64,000 nucleotides of DNA. Origin: Variovorax sp. Root473 (lineage in GTDB: Bacteria > Pseudomonadota > Gammaproteobacteria > Burkholderiales > Burkholderiaceae_C). The translations under genes were made by a program, and so were the position numbers. The notes under the pieces were generated by a model that did no database searches, was not told the DNA's origin, and worked only from the letters and a program-made list of their open reading frames with translations. Below, piece after piece: positions 51,561-59,430 of the stretch. Each line of letters starts with the position of its first letter. The stretch's first letter is position 1. The stretch is from assembly GCF_001426505.1 (NCBI RefSeq), contig NZ_LMEV01000017.1:1209155-1273154 (forward strand), written 5' to 3'.

Positions 51561-52352
51561 TCAGCGGGCCTTGTCGGCGGTGGATTCGGGTTTGCGGCCG
51601 GTGTAGGCAGAGAAGACCCCGAGGCTCGCGTAGCGGCGCACCTCGCCGAAACCGGCGGCGCTCAGCGCCTGCATCACGCGTTCGGGCGGAATGCAGGCCT
51701 CGATGGTGTCCCAGTAATAGCGCCACAGCTCCGAGGTGTCGCTGCGGCGGCCGACCACGCGGGCGATCAGCGGCACCACGGCGCGCATGTAGCCCTTGAG
51801 CAGTGCGGTCGCGATGCGGCCTTCGGGCTTGGTGATTTCAAGCACCACCACACGGCCGCCCGGTCGCAACACGCGATGGAATTCGGAAAAGGCGGCGGCC
51901 ACGTCGCTGATGTGGCGCATGGCGTAGCCCATGCTCACGAAATCGCAGCTGGCATCCGGACGGGGCAGGGCCTCCGCCACGCCTTGAATGAGCTCGACGC
52001 CGGGCAGGCGGACCTGGCCCATCATCCCGACGCTGGGGTCGACGCCCGTGAGCCTGCCGGTGGAGCCGATGATCTTCAGGGCCTCGCGGGCGACGAGCCC
52101 GGTGCCGATGCCCACGTCGAGCACTTGCGCGCCCGCCGCGAGGCCGGCCTGCTTCAGCGCATCGCGCCGGTACGCGGGACCGGTGCCGAAGGCCAGCACC
52201 GCTTCGATGCGGTCGTAGTCCGCAGCCGTGCTGTCGAAGATGCGCCGCAGGAATGCCTGGTGTTCCGCTTCGGTGTTGTAGTACAGCGGCAGCGGGGCGT
52301 GCGGCGGCAGTGCGTCGGGATTTCCCGTACCGGCTATAGGCGATGGCGTCAT
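51561..52352 (-). CDS. Class I SAM-dependent methyltransferase (UbiE-like)
   Basis: A 263-residue class I methyltransferase: motif I is VLDVGIGTGLVAREALKI (near residue 70), motif post-I LTGVDPSVGMMG and GYAMRHISDVAAAFSEFHRV. The segment LRPGGRVVVLEITKP is typical of UbiE/COQ5. It is the first gene of the operon with chorismatase. UbiE-type C-methylation of quinones is possible, but the operon makes a role in the hydroxybenzoate-derived product equally likely. Confidence 0.85.
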   Translation of the reverse strand: MTPSPIAGTGNPDALPPHAPLPLYYNTEAEHQAFLRRIFDSTAADYDRIEAVLAFGTGPAYRRDALKQAGLAAGAQVLDVGIGTGLVAREALKIIGSTGRLTGVDPSVGMMGQVRLPGVELIQGVAEALPRPDASCDFVSMGYAMRHISDVAAAFSEFHRVLRPGGRVVVLEITKPEGRIATALLKGYMRAVVPLIARVVGRRSDTSELWRYYWDTIEACIPPERVMQALSAAGFGEVRRYASLGVFSAYTGRKPESTADKAR

Positions 52353-52471
52353 CGAACAATTATCACCAAAAGGTGCGGGCCGAAATCCCGGCCCCCCGGG
52401 GAGGCGTTGTGTGCGCCGGACAGTAAACTCCACACCTGCTTTGAAAACACACGACAGCGAGAGAGATAGCC

Positions 52472-53197
52472 ATGGCCGGACATAGCAAGTGGGCAAACAT
52501 TCAGCACCGCAAGGGCCGCCAGGACGAGAAACGCGGCAAGCTCTGGACTCGTGCCATCCGTGAAATCACGGTGGCTGCACGCGCCGGCGGCGCCGATCTC
52601 AGCGCCAACCCCCGGCTGCGGCTGGCGGTCGAAAAGGCCAAGGCGGTGAATCTGCCCATCGACACCGTCAAGCGCAACATCGACAAGGCCACGGGCAACC
52701 TCGAAGGCGTCAATTACGAAGAAATTCGTTACGAAGGGTACGGCATCGGCGGCGCGGCGATCATCGTCGACACCATGACCGACAACCGCGTACGCACCGT
52801 GGCCGAAGTGCGCCACGCCTTCTCCAAGCACGGCGGCAACATGGGCACCGAAGGCTCGGTGGCCTTCCAGTTCAAGCACTGCGGCCAGATCATCTTTGCC
52901 CCGGGCACCAGCGAAGACAAGGTCATGGAAGTGGCCCTTGAAGCCGGCGCCGAGGACGTGATCACCGACGACGACGGCGCCATCGAGGTGCTCACCGCCA
53001 TCGGCGATTTCGAAGCCGTGAAAAACGCGCTCGAAGCCGCAGGCCTGAAGCCCGACGCCGCCGAAATCACCATGCGCGCCGAGAACACCGTGGACGTGAC
53101 CGGCGAAGACGCCGCCAGGATGCAGAAGCTCCTCGACGTGCTCGAGGACCTGGACGACGTGCAGGACGTTTATCACAACGCCGCGCTGTCCGACTGA
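52472..53197 (+). CDS. yebC: YebC/PmpR-family protein (putative transcriptional regulator / translation factor)
   Basis: A 241-residue YebC-family protein. The diagnostic start MAGHSKWANIQHRKGRQDEK, the middle NRVRTVAEVRHAFSKHGGNM and FEAVKNALEAAGLKPDAAEI are present. The family binds DNA and has been linked to quorum-sensing regulation and to ribosome function at proline stretches. It stands at the head of a plus-strand housekeeping run with purD. Confidence 0.97.
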   Translation: MAGHSKWANIQHRKGRQDEKRGKLWTRAIREITVAARAGGADLSANPRLRLAVEKAKAVNLPIDTVKRNIDKATGNLEGVNYEEIRYEGYGIGGAAIIVDTMTDNRVRTVAEVRHAFSKHGGNMGTEGSVAFQFKHCGQIIFAPGTSEDKVMEVALEAGAEDVITDDDGAIEVLTAIGDFEAVKNALEAAGLKPDAAEITMRAENTVDVTGEDAARMQKLLDVLEDLDDVQDVYHNAALSD

Positions 53198-53240
53198 ACG
53201 AATGAATGATGGATCCACAGCGACAAACGAAAGCCCGCGA

Positions 53241-54539
53241 ATGAAGGTACTGGTGATTGGAGGAGGGGGCCGCGAGCACGCATTGGCGTGGCGGCTGGCG
53301 CAGGGCAACCGGGTCAGCCGCGTCTACGTGGCGCCGGGCAACGGCGGCACCGTGAGCGACGAGCGCTACGACTGCATCGACATCACCGAGCCCGCCGCGC
53401 TGCGAGAGTGGGCGATGGCCGAGAAAATCGCGCTGACCGTGGTCGGCCCCGAAGGACCGCTGGCGGCCGGCGTGGTGGACGAGTTCCGCGCGCACGGCCT
53501 GCGCATCTTCGGCCCGACGCAGGCGGCTGCGCAGCTCGAAAGCTCCAAGGCCTTCTCCAAGGCCTTCATGAAGCGCCACAAGATCCCGACGGCCGAATAC
53601 GAAGCCTTCACCGACGCCGCTGCCGCCCACGCCTACATCGACGCCAAGGGCGCGCCGATCGTCGTCAAGGCCGATGGCCTGGCCGCCGGCAAGGGCGTGG
53701 TCGTTGCCATGACCGTGCAGGAAGCCCACGAAGCCGTCGACTTCATGCTGGTCGACAACAAGTTCGGCGTGTCGCACAACGAAGGCGGCGCACGCGTCGT
53801 CATCGAAGAATTTTTGCAAGGCGAAGAAGCCAGCTTCATCGTGATGTGCGACGGCAGGAACGTCGCCGCTCTGGCCACCAGCCAGGACCACAAGCGCCTG
53901 CTCGACGGCGACGAAGGTCCGAACACCGGCGGCATGGGCGCGTACTCGCCCGCGCCCGTGGTCACGGCCGAGGTGCATGCGCGCGCGATGCGCGAAATCA
54001 TCCTGCCGACCATCCGCGGCATGGAAAAGGATGGCATTCCGTTCACCGGCTTCCTCTATGCCGGTCTCATGATCGACGCCCACGGCCAGCCCAAGACGCT
54101 CGAATTCAACTGCCGCATGGGCGACCCCGAGACGCAGCCGATCATGATGCGCCTGAAGTCCGACCTGTTCGAGGTGTTCTGGCACGCCACCGACGGCACG
54201 CTCGACCAGGTCGAGTTGCAATGGGATCGGCGCGTGGCGCTCGGTGTGGTGATGGCCGCGCACGGCTACCCGCTGTCGCCGCGCAAGGGCGACCGCATCA
54301 GCGGCATTCCGGCGGAAGCGCCCGATGCCGTGGTGTTCCATGCGGGCACCACGATTGAAAACGGCGAACTCAAGACCAGCGGCGGCCGCGTGCTCTGCGT
54401 GACCGTGCTGGCCGACAGCGTCAAGCAGGCGCAACAGCGCGCCTACGAAGTCGCGGCGCGCGTGCAGTTCGACGGTGCGCAGTACCGCAAGGACATCGGC
54501 TACCGCGCCGTCAACGCGCGCAACACGCCGCAATCCTGA
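53241..54539 (+). CDS. purD: Phosphoribosylamine-glycine ligase PurD
   Basis: A 432-residue ATP-grasp ligase of purine synthesis. Motifs are KVLVIGGGGREHALAW at the N-terminus, VVKADGLAAGKGVVVAMT and GPNTGGMGAYSPAP, and LKTLEFNCRMGDPETQ with the catalytic E and N. The start is ATG 53241. Its stop overlaps the hemF start (TGATG). Confidence 0.97.
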   Translation: MKVLVIGGGGREHALAWRLAQGNRVSRVYVAPGNGGTVSDERYDCIDITEPAALREWAMAEKIALTVVGPEGPLAAGVVDEFRAHGLRIFGPTQAAAQLESSKAFSKAFMKRHKIPTAEYEAFTDAAAAHAYIDAKGAPIVVKADGLAAGKGVVVAMTVQEAHEAVDFMLVDNKFGVSHNEGGARVVIEEFLQGEEASFIVMCDGRNVAALATSQDHKRLLDGDEGPNTGGMGAYSPAPVVTAEVHARAMREIILPTIRGMEKDGIPFTGFLYAGLMIDAHGQPKTLEFNCRMGDPETQPIMMRLKSDLFEVFWHATDGTLDQVELQWDRRVALGVVMAAHGYPLSPRKGDRISGIPAEAPDAVVFHAGTTIENGELKTSGGRVLCVTVLADSVKQAQQRAYEVAARVQFDGAQYRKDIGYRAVNARNTPQS

Positions 54540-55459
54540 TGCCAGCCACCCAGCCGAAGGCGGTCGGCGACTACCTGCGCGGGCTGCAGCAATCGATCAT
54601 CTCGGCGGTCGAGGCGGCGGACGGCGGCAGCGCGGTGCGCGATGCCTGGCAGAAAGAGCCCGGCGAGCCGCTGCAAGGCAGCGGCCTGACCTGCATCCTC
54701 GAAGGCGGCGCGCTGTTCGAGCGCGCCGGTGTCGGCTTCTCGCAGGTGCGCGGCGCCAAGCTGCCGCCCTCGGCCACGCAGAACCGCCCCGAGCTGTCGG
54801 GCGCGCCGTTCGAGGCCATGGGCGTGTCGCTGGTGTTCCACCCGCGCAACCCCTACGTGCCGATCGTCCACATGAACGTGCGCATGCTGGCCGCGCAGCC
54901 CGCGGGCGGTGGCGAGCCCGTGTGCTGGTTCGGCGGCGGCATGGACCTCACGCCGTGCTACGGCTTCGAAGAAGACGCGGTGCACTTCCACACCGTGTGC
55001 CGCGACGCGCTCGCCCCCTTCGGCGCCGACAAGTACCCGCGCTTCAAGACCTGGTGCGACGCGTATTTCTTTTTGAAGCACCGCAACGAACAGCGCGGCA
55101 TCGGCGGCATCTTTTTCGACGACTTCGCCGAAGGTGGCATCGAGAACGGCTTTGCGCTGATCCGCTCGGTTGGCGATGCGTTCCTGCAGGCCTACCTGCC
55201 GATCGTCGAGCGCCGCCGCGGCATGCCGTACGGCGAGCGCGAACGCGCGTTCCAGCTGTACCGGCGCGGGCGCTACGTCGAGTTCAACCTCGTGTGGGAC
55301 CGCGGCACGCACTTCGGCTTGCAGTCGGGCGGGCGCACCGAATCGATCCTGCTGTCGATGCCGCCGCTGGCGAGCTGGGCCTATCGGCAGCAGCCCGAAG
55401 CGGGCAGCCCCGAAGCTGCGCTGTACAGCGACTTCATCGTGCGGCGGGACTGGGTGTGA
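54539..55459 (+). CDS. hemF: Oxygen-dependent coproporphyrinogen III oxidase HemF
   Basis: A 306-residue aerobic coproporphyrinogen III oxidase of haem synthesis. Family segments include HMNVRMLAAQPAGGGEPVCWFGGG (first 20 residues typical), GGMDLTPCYGFEEDAVHFHT and FLKHRNEQRGIGGIFFDDF, and the C-terminal SILLSMPPLASW. It is coupled to purD by TGATG and to nadD by a GTGA overlap. Confidence 0.97.
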   Translation: MPATQPKAVGDYLRGLQQSIISAVEAADGGSAVRDAWQKEPGEPLQGSGLTCILEGGALFERAGVGFSQVRGAKLPPSATQNRPELSGAPFEAMGVSLVFHPRNPYVPIVHMNVRMLAAQPAGGGEPVCWFGGGMDLTPCYGFEEDAVHFHTVCRDALAPFGADKYPRFKTWCDAYFFLKHRNEQRGIGGIFFDDFAEGGIENGFALIRSVGDAFLQAYLPIVERRRGMPYGERERAFQLYRRGRYVEFNLVWDRGTHFGLQSGGRTESILLSMPPLASWAYRQQPEAGSPEAALYSDFIVRRDWV

Positions 55460-56088
55460 GTTCCTCCGGTTCCGCTTTGCGCATCGGCGTCTTCGGCGGG
55501 GCCTTCGACCCGCCGCACAACGCGCACGTCGCACTTGCTGATGCTGCCTTGGCGCAACTCGATCTGAGCGAACTGCACGTCATTCCCACGGGGCAGGCCT
55601 GGCACAAGAGCCGCACGCTCACGCCGAAGGAAGACCGCCTGGCGATGGCGCGGCTGGCCTTTGGCAACCTGCAAGGCAAGGTCGTCATCGACATCCGCGA
55701 AGTGTTGCGCGACGGCCCGACCTACACGCTCGACACGCTGCATGAATTGCAGAAAGAACAGCCCGGCGCACAGCTCGTGCTGGTGATGGGCGCAGACCAG
55801 GCCAGGGCCTTGCCGACCTGGCACGGCTGGCAGGATATACTCGGCATTGCTATCGTTTCTGTAGCGTATCGCGCACTATCGACGGGTGACGTCACTCGTT
55901 TTGATCCGAAACAGCTGCCCGGCCTCCCGGCTGGCGCGCGTTTCGAGGCGCTTGAACTGCCTGCCGCCATGGACACCAGCGCCACCGATATCCGGCGGCG
56001 TGTGGCGTCGGGTGTGGACATTTCCTCGCTGGTTCCGCCCACGGTTGCACGCTATATTGACCAACACCACCTCTACCGCCCTGCCTGA
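55456..56088 (+). CDS. nadD: Nicotinate-nucleotide adenylyltransferase NadD
   Basis: A 210-residue adenylyltransferase of NAD synthesis. The HxGH-type motif reads GGAFDPPHNAHVALA, so glycine of the usual motif is replaced by alanine; DQARALPTWHGWQDIL, and TDIRRRVASGVDISSLVPPT near the end complete the family pattern. The start is GTG overlapping the hemF stop. The stop overlaps the rsfS start (TGATG). Confidence 0.96.
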   Translation: MSSSGSALRIGVFGGAFDPPHNAHVALADAALAQLDLSELHVIPTGQAWHKSRTLTPKEDRLAMARLAFGNLQGKVVIDIREVLRDGPTYTLDTLHELQKEQPGAQLVLVMGADQARALPTWHGWQDILGIAIVSVAYRALSTGDVTRFDPKQLPGLPAGARFEALELPAAMDTSATDIRRRVASGVDISSLVPPTVARYIDQHHLYRPA

Positions 56089-56780
56089 TGACCACTGAAG
56101 CCGCCGCCAAAAAAGACATCCAAAAACTCCAGCGAGCCATCATCGATGGTCTCGAAGACGTCAAGGCGCAGGACATCCAGGTATTCGACACGGAGCACCT
56201 CTCGCCGCTGTTCGAGCGCGTGATCGTGGCGTCGGGCACTTCCAACCGCCAGACCAAGGCGCTCGCCTCGAGCGTGCGCGACGCCGTGCGCGAAGCCGGT
56301 TTCGCCAAGCCGCGCACCGAGGGCGAGGAAAACGGCGAGTGGATCATCGTGGACTGCGGCGCGGCCGTGGCGCACATCATGCAGCCCGCCATCCGTCAGT
56401 ACTACCACCTCGAAGAGATCTGGGGCGACAAGCCGGTGCGCGCCAAGCTGGGCGCCACCAAGCCCGCGCTGGCCACCGCTTCGTCCGTGAAGGGTGCCGA
56501 AGAAAAGAAGACGGCCGCCGCCAAGACGCCGAGCCTGCGTCGTTCGAGCGCCGCCAAGACCGCGATCCGCGCGGCCGAGCAGGAAGCCAAGGCCGCCAAG
56601 GCTCCGGCGAAACGCGCGCCCTCGAAGACCGCGGGCAAGACCGCCGCCAAGAAGGCGCCTGCGAAGAAGTCCGCCACGGGCACCGCACGCGTGCCGGTGA
56701 AGGTCGTCGGCAAGCCGGCCGCCAAGAAGGTCGCTGCAAAGAAGGCGCCGGCCAAGAAGGCGCCAGCCCGCCGCGCATGA
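56088..56780 (+). CDS. rsfS: Ribosome silencing factor RsfS with long lysine/alanine/proline-rich tail
   Basis: A 230-residue protein. Residues 1-121 are the RsfS (Iojap/DUF143) domain (GLEDVKAQDIQVFDTEHLSP, then WIIVDCGAAVAHIMQPAIRQ), the full length of the usual family. Residues about 122-230 are a basic Ala/Lys/Pro-rich extension with AAKKAPAKKSAT-like repeats resembling histone H1 or bacterial H1-like proteins. The domain blocks subunit joining by binding uL14; the tail would probably bind RNA or the ribosome surface. It lies between nadD and rlmH with overlapping starts. Confidence 0.95.
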   Translation: MTTEAAAKKDIQKLQRAIIDGLEDVKAQDIQVFDTEHLSPLFERVIVASGTSNRQTKALASSVRDAVREAGFAKPRTEGEENGEWIIVDCGAAVAHIMQPAIRQYYHLEEIWGDKPVRAKLGATKPALATASSVKGAEEKKTAAAKTPSLRRSSAAKTAIRAAEQEAKAAKAPAKRAPSKTAGKTAAKKAPAKKSATGTARVPVKVVGKPAAKKVAAKKAPAKKAPARRA

Positions 56781-57244
56781 AGCTGCTGGTGGTCGCCGTC
56801 GGGCAGCGCATGCCCGACTGGGCGCAGACCGCCTGGGACGACTACGCCAAGCGCTTCCCGCCGGAGCTCAAGCTCGAGTTGCGCGCCGTCAAGACCGAGC
56901 CGCGCGGCTCCAAGACACTCGAGACGCTCTATGCCGCCGAGCGCGAACGCATCGAGGGCGCCATCGCCCGCGGCATGCGCATCGTCGTGCTCGACGAGCG
57001 CGGCACCGCGCTCACCACCAAGGCGCTGGCCACTCGGCTGCAGACCTGGCAGATCGAGGGCGACGACGTGGCGCTGGTCATCGGCGGTCCCGACGGGCTC
57101 GACCCGGCCTTCAAGGCCGCGGCGCACGAACGCATCCGCCTGTCCGACCTGACCTTGCCGCATGCCATGGCGCGCGTGCTGCTGGTCGAACAGCTCTACC
57201 GGGCGTGGTCGGTCAACGCGGGCCATCCGTACCACCGCGAATGA
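56777..57244 (+). CDS. rlmH: 23S rRNA pseudouridine-1915 N3-methyltransferase RlmH
   Basis: A 155-residue SPOUT methyltransferase acting on 23S rRNA. The start KLLVVAVGQRMPDWAQTAWD, the knot region VALVIGGPDGLDPAFKAAAH and the C-terminal LPHAMARVLLVEQLYRAWSV are diagnostic. It overlaps rsfS by ATGA. The pair rsfS-rlmH is conserved in many bacteria. Confidence 0.97.
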   Translation: MKLLVVAVGQRMPDWAQTAWDDYAKRFPPELKLELRAVKTEPRGSKTLETLYAAERERIEGAIARGMRIVVLDERGTALTTKALATRLQTWQIEGDDVALVIGGPDGLDPAFKAAAHERIRLSDLTLPHAMARVLLVEQLYRAWSVNAGHPYHRE

Positions 57245-57284
57245 TCTTGGGGCCGGCGGTGGGGCCCACCTCGGAGACCTGAAC

Positions 57285-57887
57285 TTGCCTGACTTCATCT
57301 ACCTCGCGTCGCAAAGCCCGCGCCGCGCCCAATTGCTCGGCCAGCTCGGCGTGCGCCACGAGTTGCTGCTGGCCGGCCCCGACGAAGACGCCGAGGCGCT
57401 CGAAGCCTTGCTGCCGAACGAATCGCCGACCGCCTACGTGCAGCGCGTCACGGCCCTCAAGCTCGATGCCGCCGTTGCGCGCCGCAAGCGCCTTGGCCTC
57501 GCCGACGCGCCTGTGCTCTGCGCCGACACCACGGTCGCGCTCGGCCGCACCATCCTCGGCAAGCCCGAGGACGCGCGCGATGCCGAGCGCATGCTGGCGC
57601 ACCTGTCCGGCGCCACGCACCGCGTGCTCACCGCCGTGGCGCTGCAGCACGGCCGTCGGCGCCATGCGGCGCTCAGCGTGTCGCGCGTGCGCTTCGCAAC
57701 GCTCACGAAGAAGCAGATCGCGGCCTACGCCGCCAGCGGCGAGCCGCTCGGCAAGGCCGGCGCGTATGCCATTCAGGGCGCGGCGGCGGCGTTCATCGAG
57801 CACATCAGCGGGTCCTATTCGGGCATCATGGGACTTCCCATGTTCGAGACCGCGCAGCTGCTTCGAAGCGCAGGTTTCAATACTTAA
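57285..57887 (+). CDS. maf: Maf-family nucleoside triphosphate pyrophosphatase
   Basis: A 200-residue Maf-like pyrophosphatase that hydrolyses non-canonical or m7GTP-type nucleotides. Motifs are IYLASQSPRRAQLLGQLGV, VLCADTTVALGRTILGKPED and GAYAIQGAAAAFIEHISGSY. The start TTG 57285 is supported by GGAG 10 nt upstream and the family start. It is 8 nt before rng. Confidence 0.94.
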   Translation: MPDFIYLASQSPRRAQLLGQLGVRHELLLAGPDEDAEALEALLPNESPTAYVQRVTALKLDAAVARRKRLGLADAPVLCADTTVALGRTILGKPEDARDAERMLAHLSGATHRVLTAVALQHGRRRHAALSVSRVRFATLTKKQIAAYAASGEPLGKAGAYAIQGAAAAFIEHISGSYSGIMGLPMFETAQLLRSAGFNT

Positions 57888-57894
57888 GACTTCC

Positions 57895-59421
57895 ATGCAA
57901 GACATCCTGATCAACTGGTCTCCGCAGGAGACCCGTGTGGCGCTGGTCGAGCACGGCGCGGTGCAAGAGCTGCACGTCGAGCGAACGCTCGAGCGCGGGC
58001 TGGTCGGCAACATCTACCTGGGCAAGGTCTCGCGCGTGCTGCCGGGCATGCAGTCGGCCTTCATCGACATCGGCCTGGAGCGCACCGCCTTCCTGCACGT
58101 GGCCGACATCGTTTCGCCGTTCACGCCGGGCTCGCGCCCGAGCGCCACGCCGCCAGAGCGCGACCACCGCAACGGCGGTCCAATGGTGCCCATCGAGAAG
58201 CAGGTGTTCGAGGGCCAGTCGCTGCTGGTGCAGGTCATCAAGGACCCGATTGGCACCAAGGGCGCGCGGCTGTCCACGCAGATCAGCATCGCAGGCCGGC
58301 TGCTCGTGTTCCTGCCGCAGGACAACCACATCGGCGTGTCGCAGAAGATCCCGCCTGACCAGCGAGAGTCGCTGCGCAACCGCATGCTCGCGCTCATCGA
58401 AGCGGCCGCGGCCGCGGAGAGCGGTGGCGTGGTGCCCGTGAACACGGGTGGCTTCATCCTGCGCACCAACGGCGAAGACGCCGCCGACGCCGAGCTGGCC
58501 GAGGACATCGCCTACCTGCGCAAGACCTGGACGCGCATTCGCGAGGCCTCGAGCCGGATGCCGGCCATGTCGCTGCTGCACCAGGACCTGAGCCTGCTGC
58601 AGCGCGTGCTGCGCGACATGACCTCGGAAGACACGCAGACCATCCGCATCGACTCGCGCGAGCAGTTCGAGGTGCTGCTGAAATTCGGCCTCGAATTCAT
58701 GCCGCAGGCGGCCGGCAAGCTGCAGCACTACAAGGGCGAACGGCCGATCTTCGACCTGTACTCGGTGGACGAGGAAATCGCGAAGGCGCTGGGCCGGCGC
58801 GTCGACCTGAAGTCGGGTGGCTACCTCGTGGTCGACCAGACCGAGGCACTGACCACGGTCGACGTGAACACCGGCGGCTTCGTCGGTGCGCGCAACTTCG
58901 ACGACACCATTTTCAAGACCAACCTGGAGGCCGCGCAGGCCATCGCGCGGCAGCTGCGCCTGCGCAACCTGGGCGGGATCATCATCGTCGACTTCATCGA
59001 CATGGCGCGCGACGACCACCGCGAGCAGGTGCTGGCCGAGTTCCGCAAGCAGCTCGCACGCGACCGCGTGAAGACCACGGCCGGCGGCTTCTCGCAGCTT
59101 GGCCTCGTCGAGATGACGCGCAAGCGCACGCGCGAATCGCTGGCCCACATGCTGTGCGAACCCTGCGTGGCCTGCGGCGGGCAGGGCATCGTGAAGACCG
59201 CGCGCAGCGTGGCCTACGACGTGATGCGGGAGATCCTGCGCGAGGCACGGCAGTTCACGCCGCGCGAGTTCCGCATCGTCTCCTCGCCGCAAGTCATCGA
59301 GCTGTTCCTCGACGAGGAGAGCCAGCATCTCGCGGGGCTGAGCGATTTCATCGGCAAGCCGATCTCGCTGCAGTCCGAGCCTGCGATTGGGCAGGGGCAG
59401 TACGACATCGTGCTGCTGTAG
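57895..59421 (+). CDS. rng: Ribonuclease G
   Basis: A 508-residue RNase E/G family endoribonuclease. The N-terminal S1 domain (MQDILINWSPQETRVALVEH, VGNIYLGKVSRVLPGMQSAF), the 5'-sensor, and the DNase-like domain with DVNTGGFVGARNFDDT and GGIIIVDFIDMA are present; a zinc-link CEPCVACGGQG lies near residue 420. It lacks the long C-terminal arm of RNase E, so it is RNase G. It ends 9 nt from the convergent msbA. Confidence 0.96.
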   Translation: MQDILINWSPQETRVALVEHGAVQELHVERTLERGLVGNIYLGKVSRVLPGMQSAFIDIGLERTAFLHVADIVSPFTPGSRPSATPPERDHRNGGPMVPIEKQVFEGQSLLVQVIKDPIGTKGARLSTQISIAGRLLVFLPQDNHIGVSQKIPPDQRESLRNRMLALIEAAAAAESGGVVPVNTGGFILRTNGEDAADAELAEDIAYLRKTWTRIREASSRMPAMSLLHQDLSLLQRVLRDMTSEDTQTIRIDSREQFEVLLKFGLEFMPQAAGKLQHYKGERPIFDLYSVDEEIAKALGRRVDLKSGGYLVVDQTEALTTVDVNTGGFVGARNFDDTIFKTNLEAAQAIARQLRLRNLGGIIIVDFIDMARDDHREQVLAEFRKQLARDRVKTTAGGFSQLGLVEMTRKRTRESLAHMLCEPCVACGGQGIVKTARSVAYDVMREILREARQFTPREFRIVSSPQVIELFLDEESQHLAGLSDFIGKPISLQSEPAIGQGQYDIVLL

Positions 59422-59430
59422 CGCGCCGCG

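Noticed and set aside
51559..51726. Longer N-terminus for the chorismatase
   Set aside because: It would overlap the upstream methyltransferase in another frame and is Arg-rich; the family length fits the GTG start.
36736..52352. Halogenase-like gene and chorismatase operon as one pigment cluster
   Set aside because: They are 10-15 kb apart with unrelated sulfur and housekeeping genes in between, and no carrier or ketosynthase genes are in the window; kept only as a speculative link.
57466..57894. In-frame extension of RNase G upstream to 57466
   Set aside because: It overlaps the maf gene and translates to Ser/Arg-rich shadow; the RNase G family start is at 57895.
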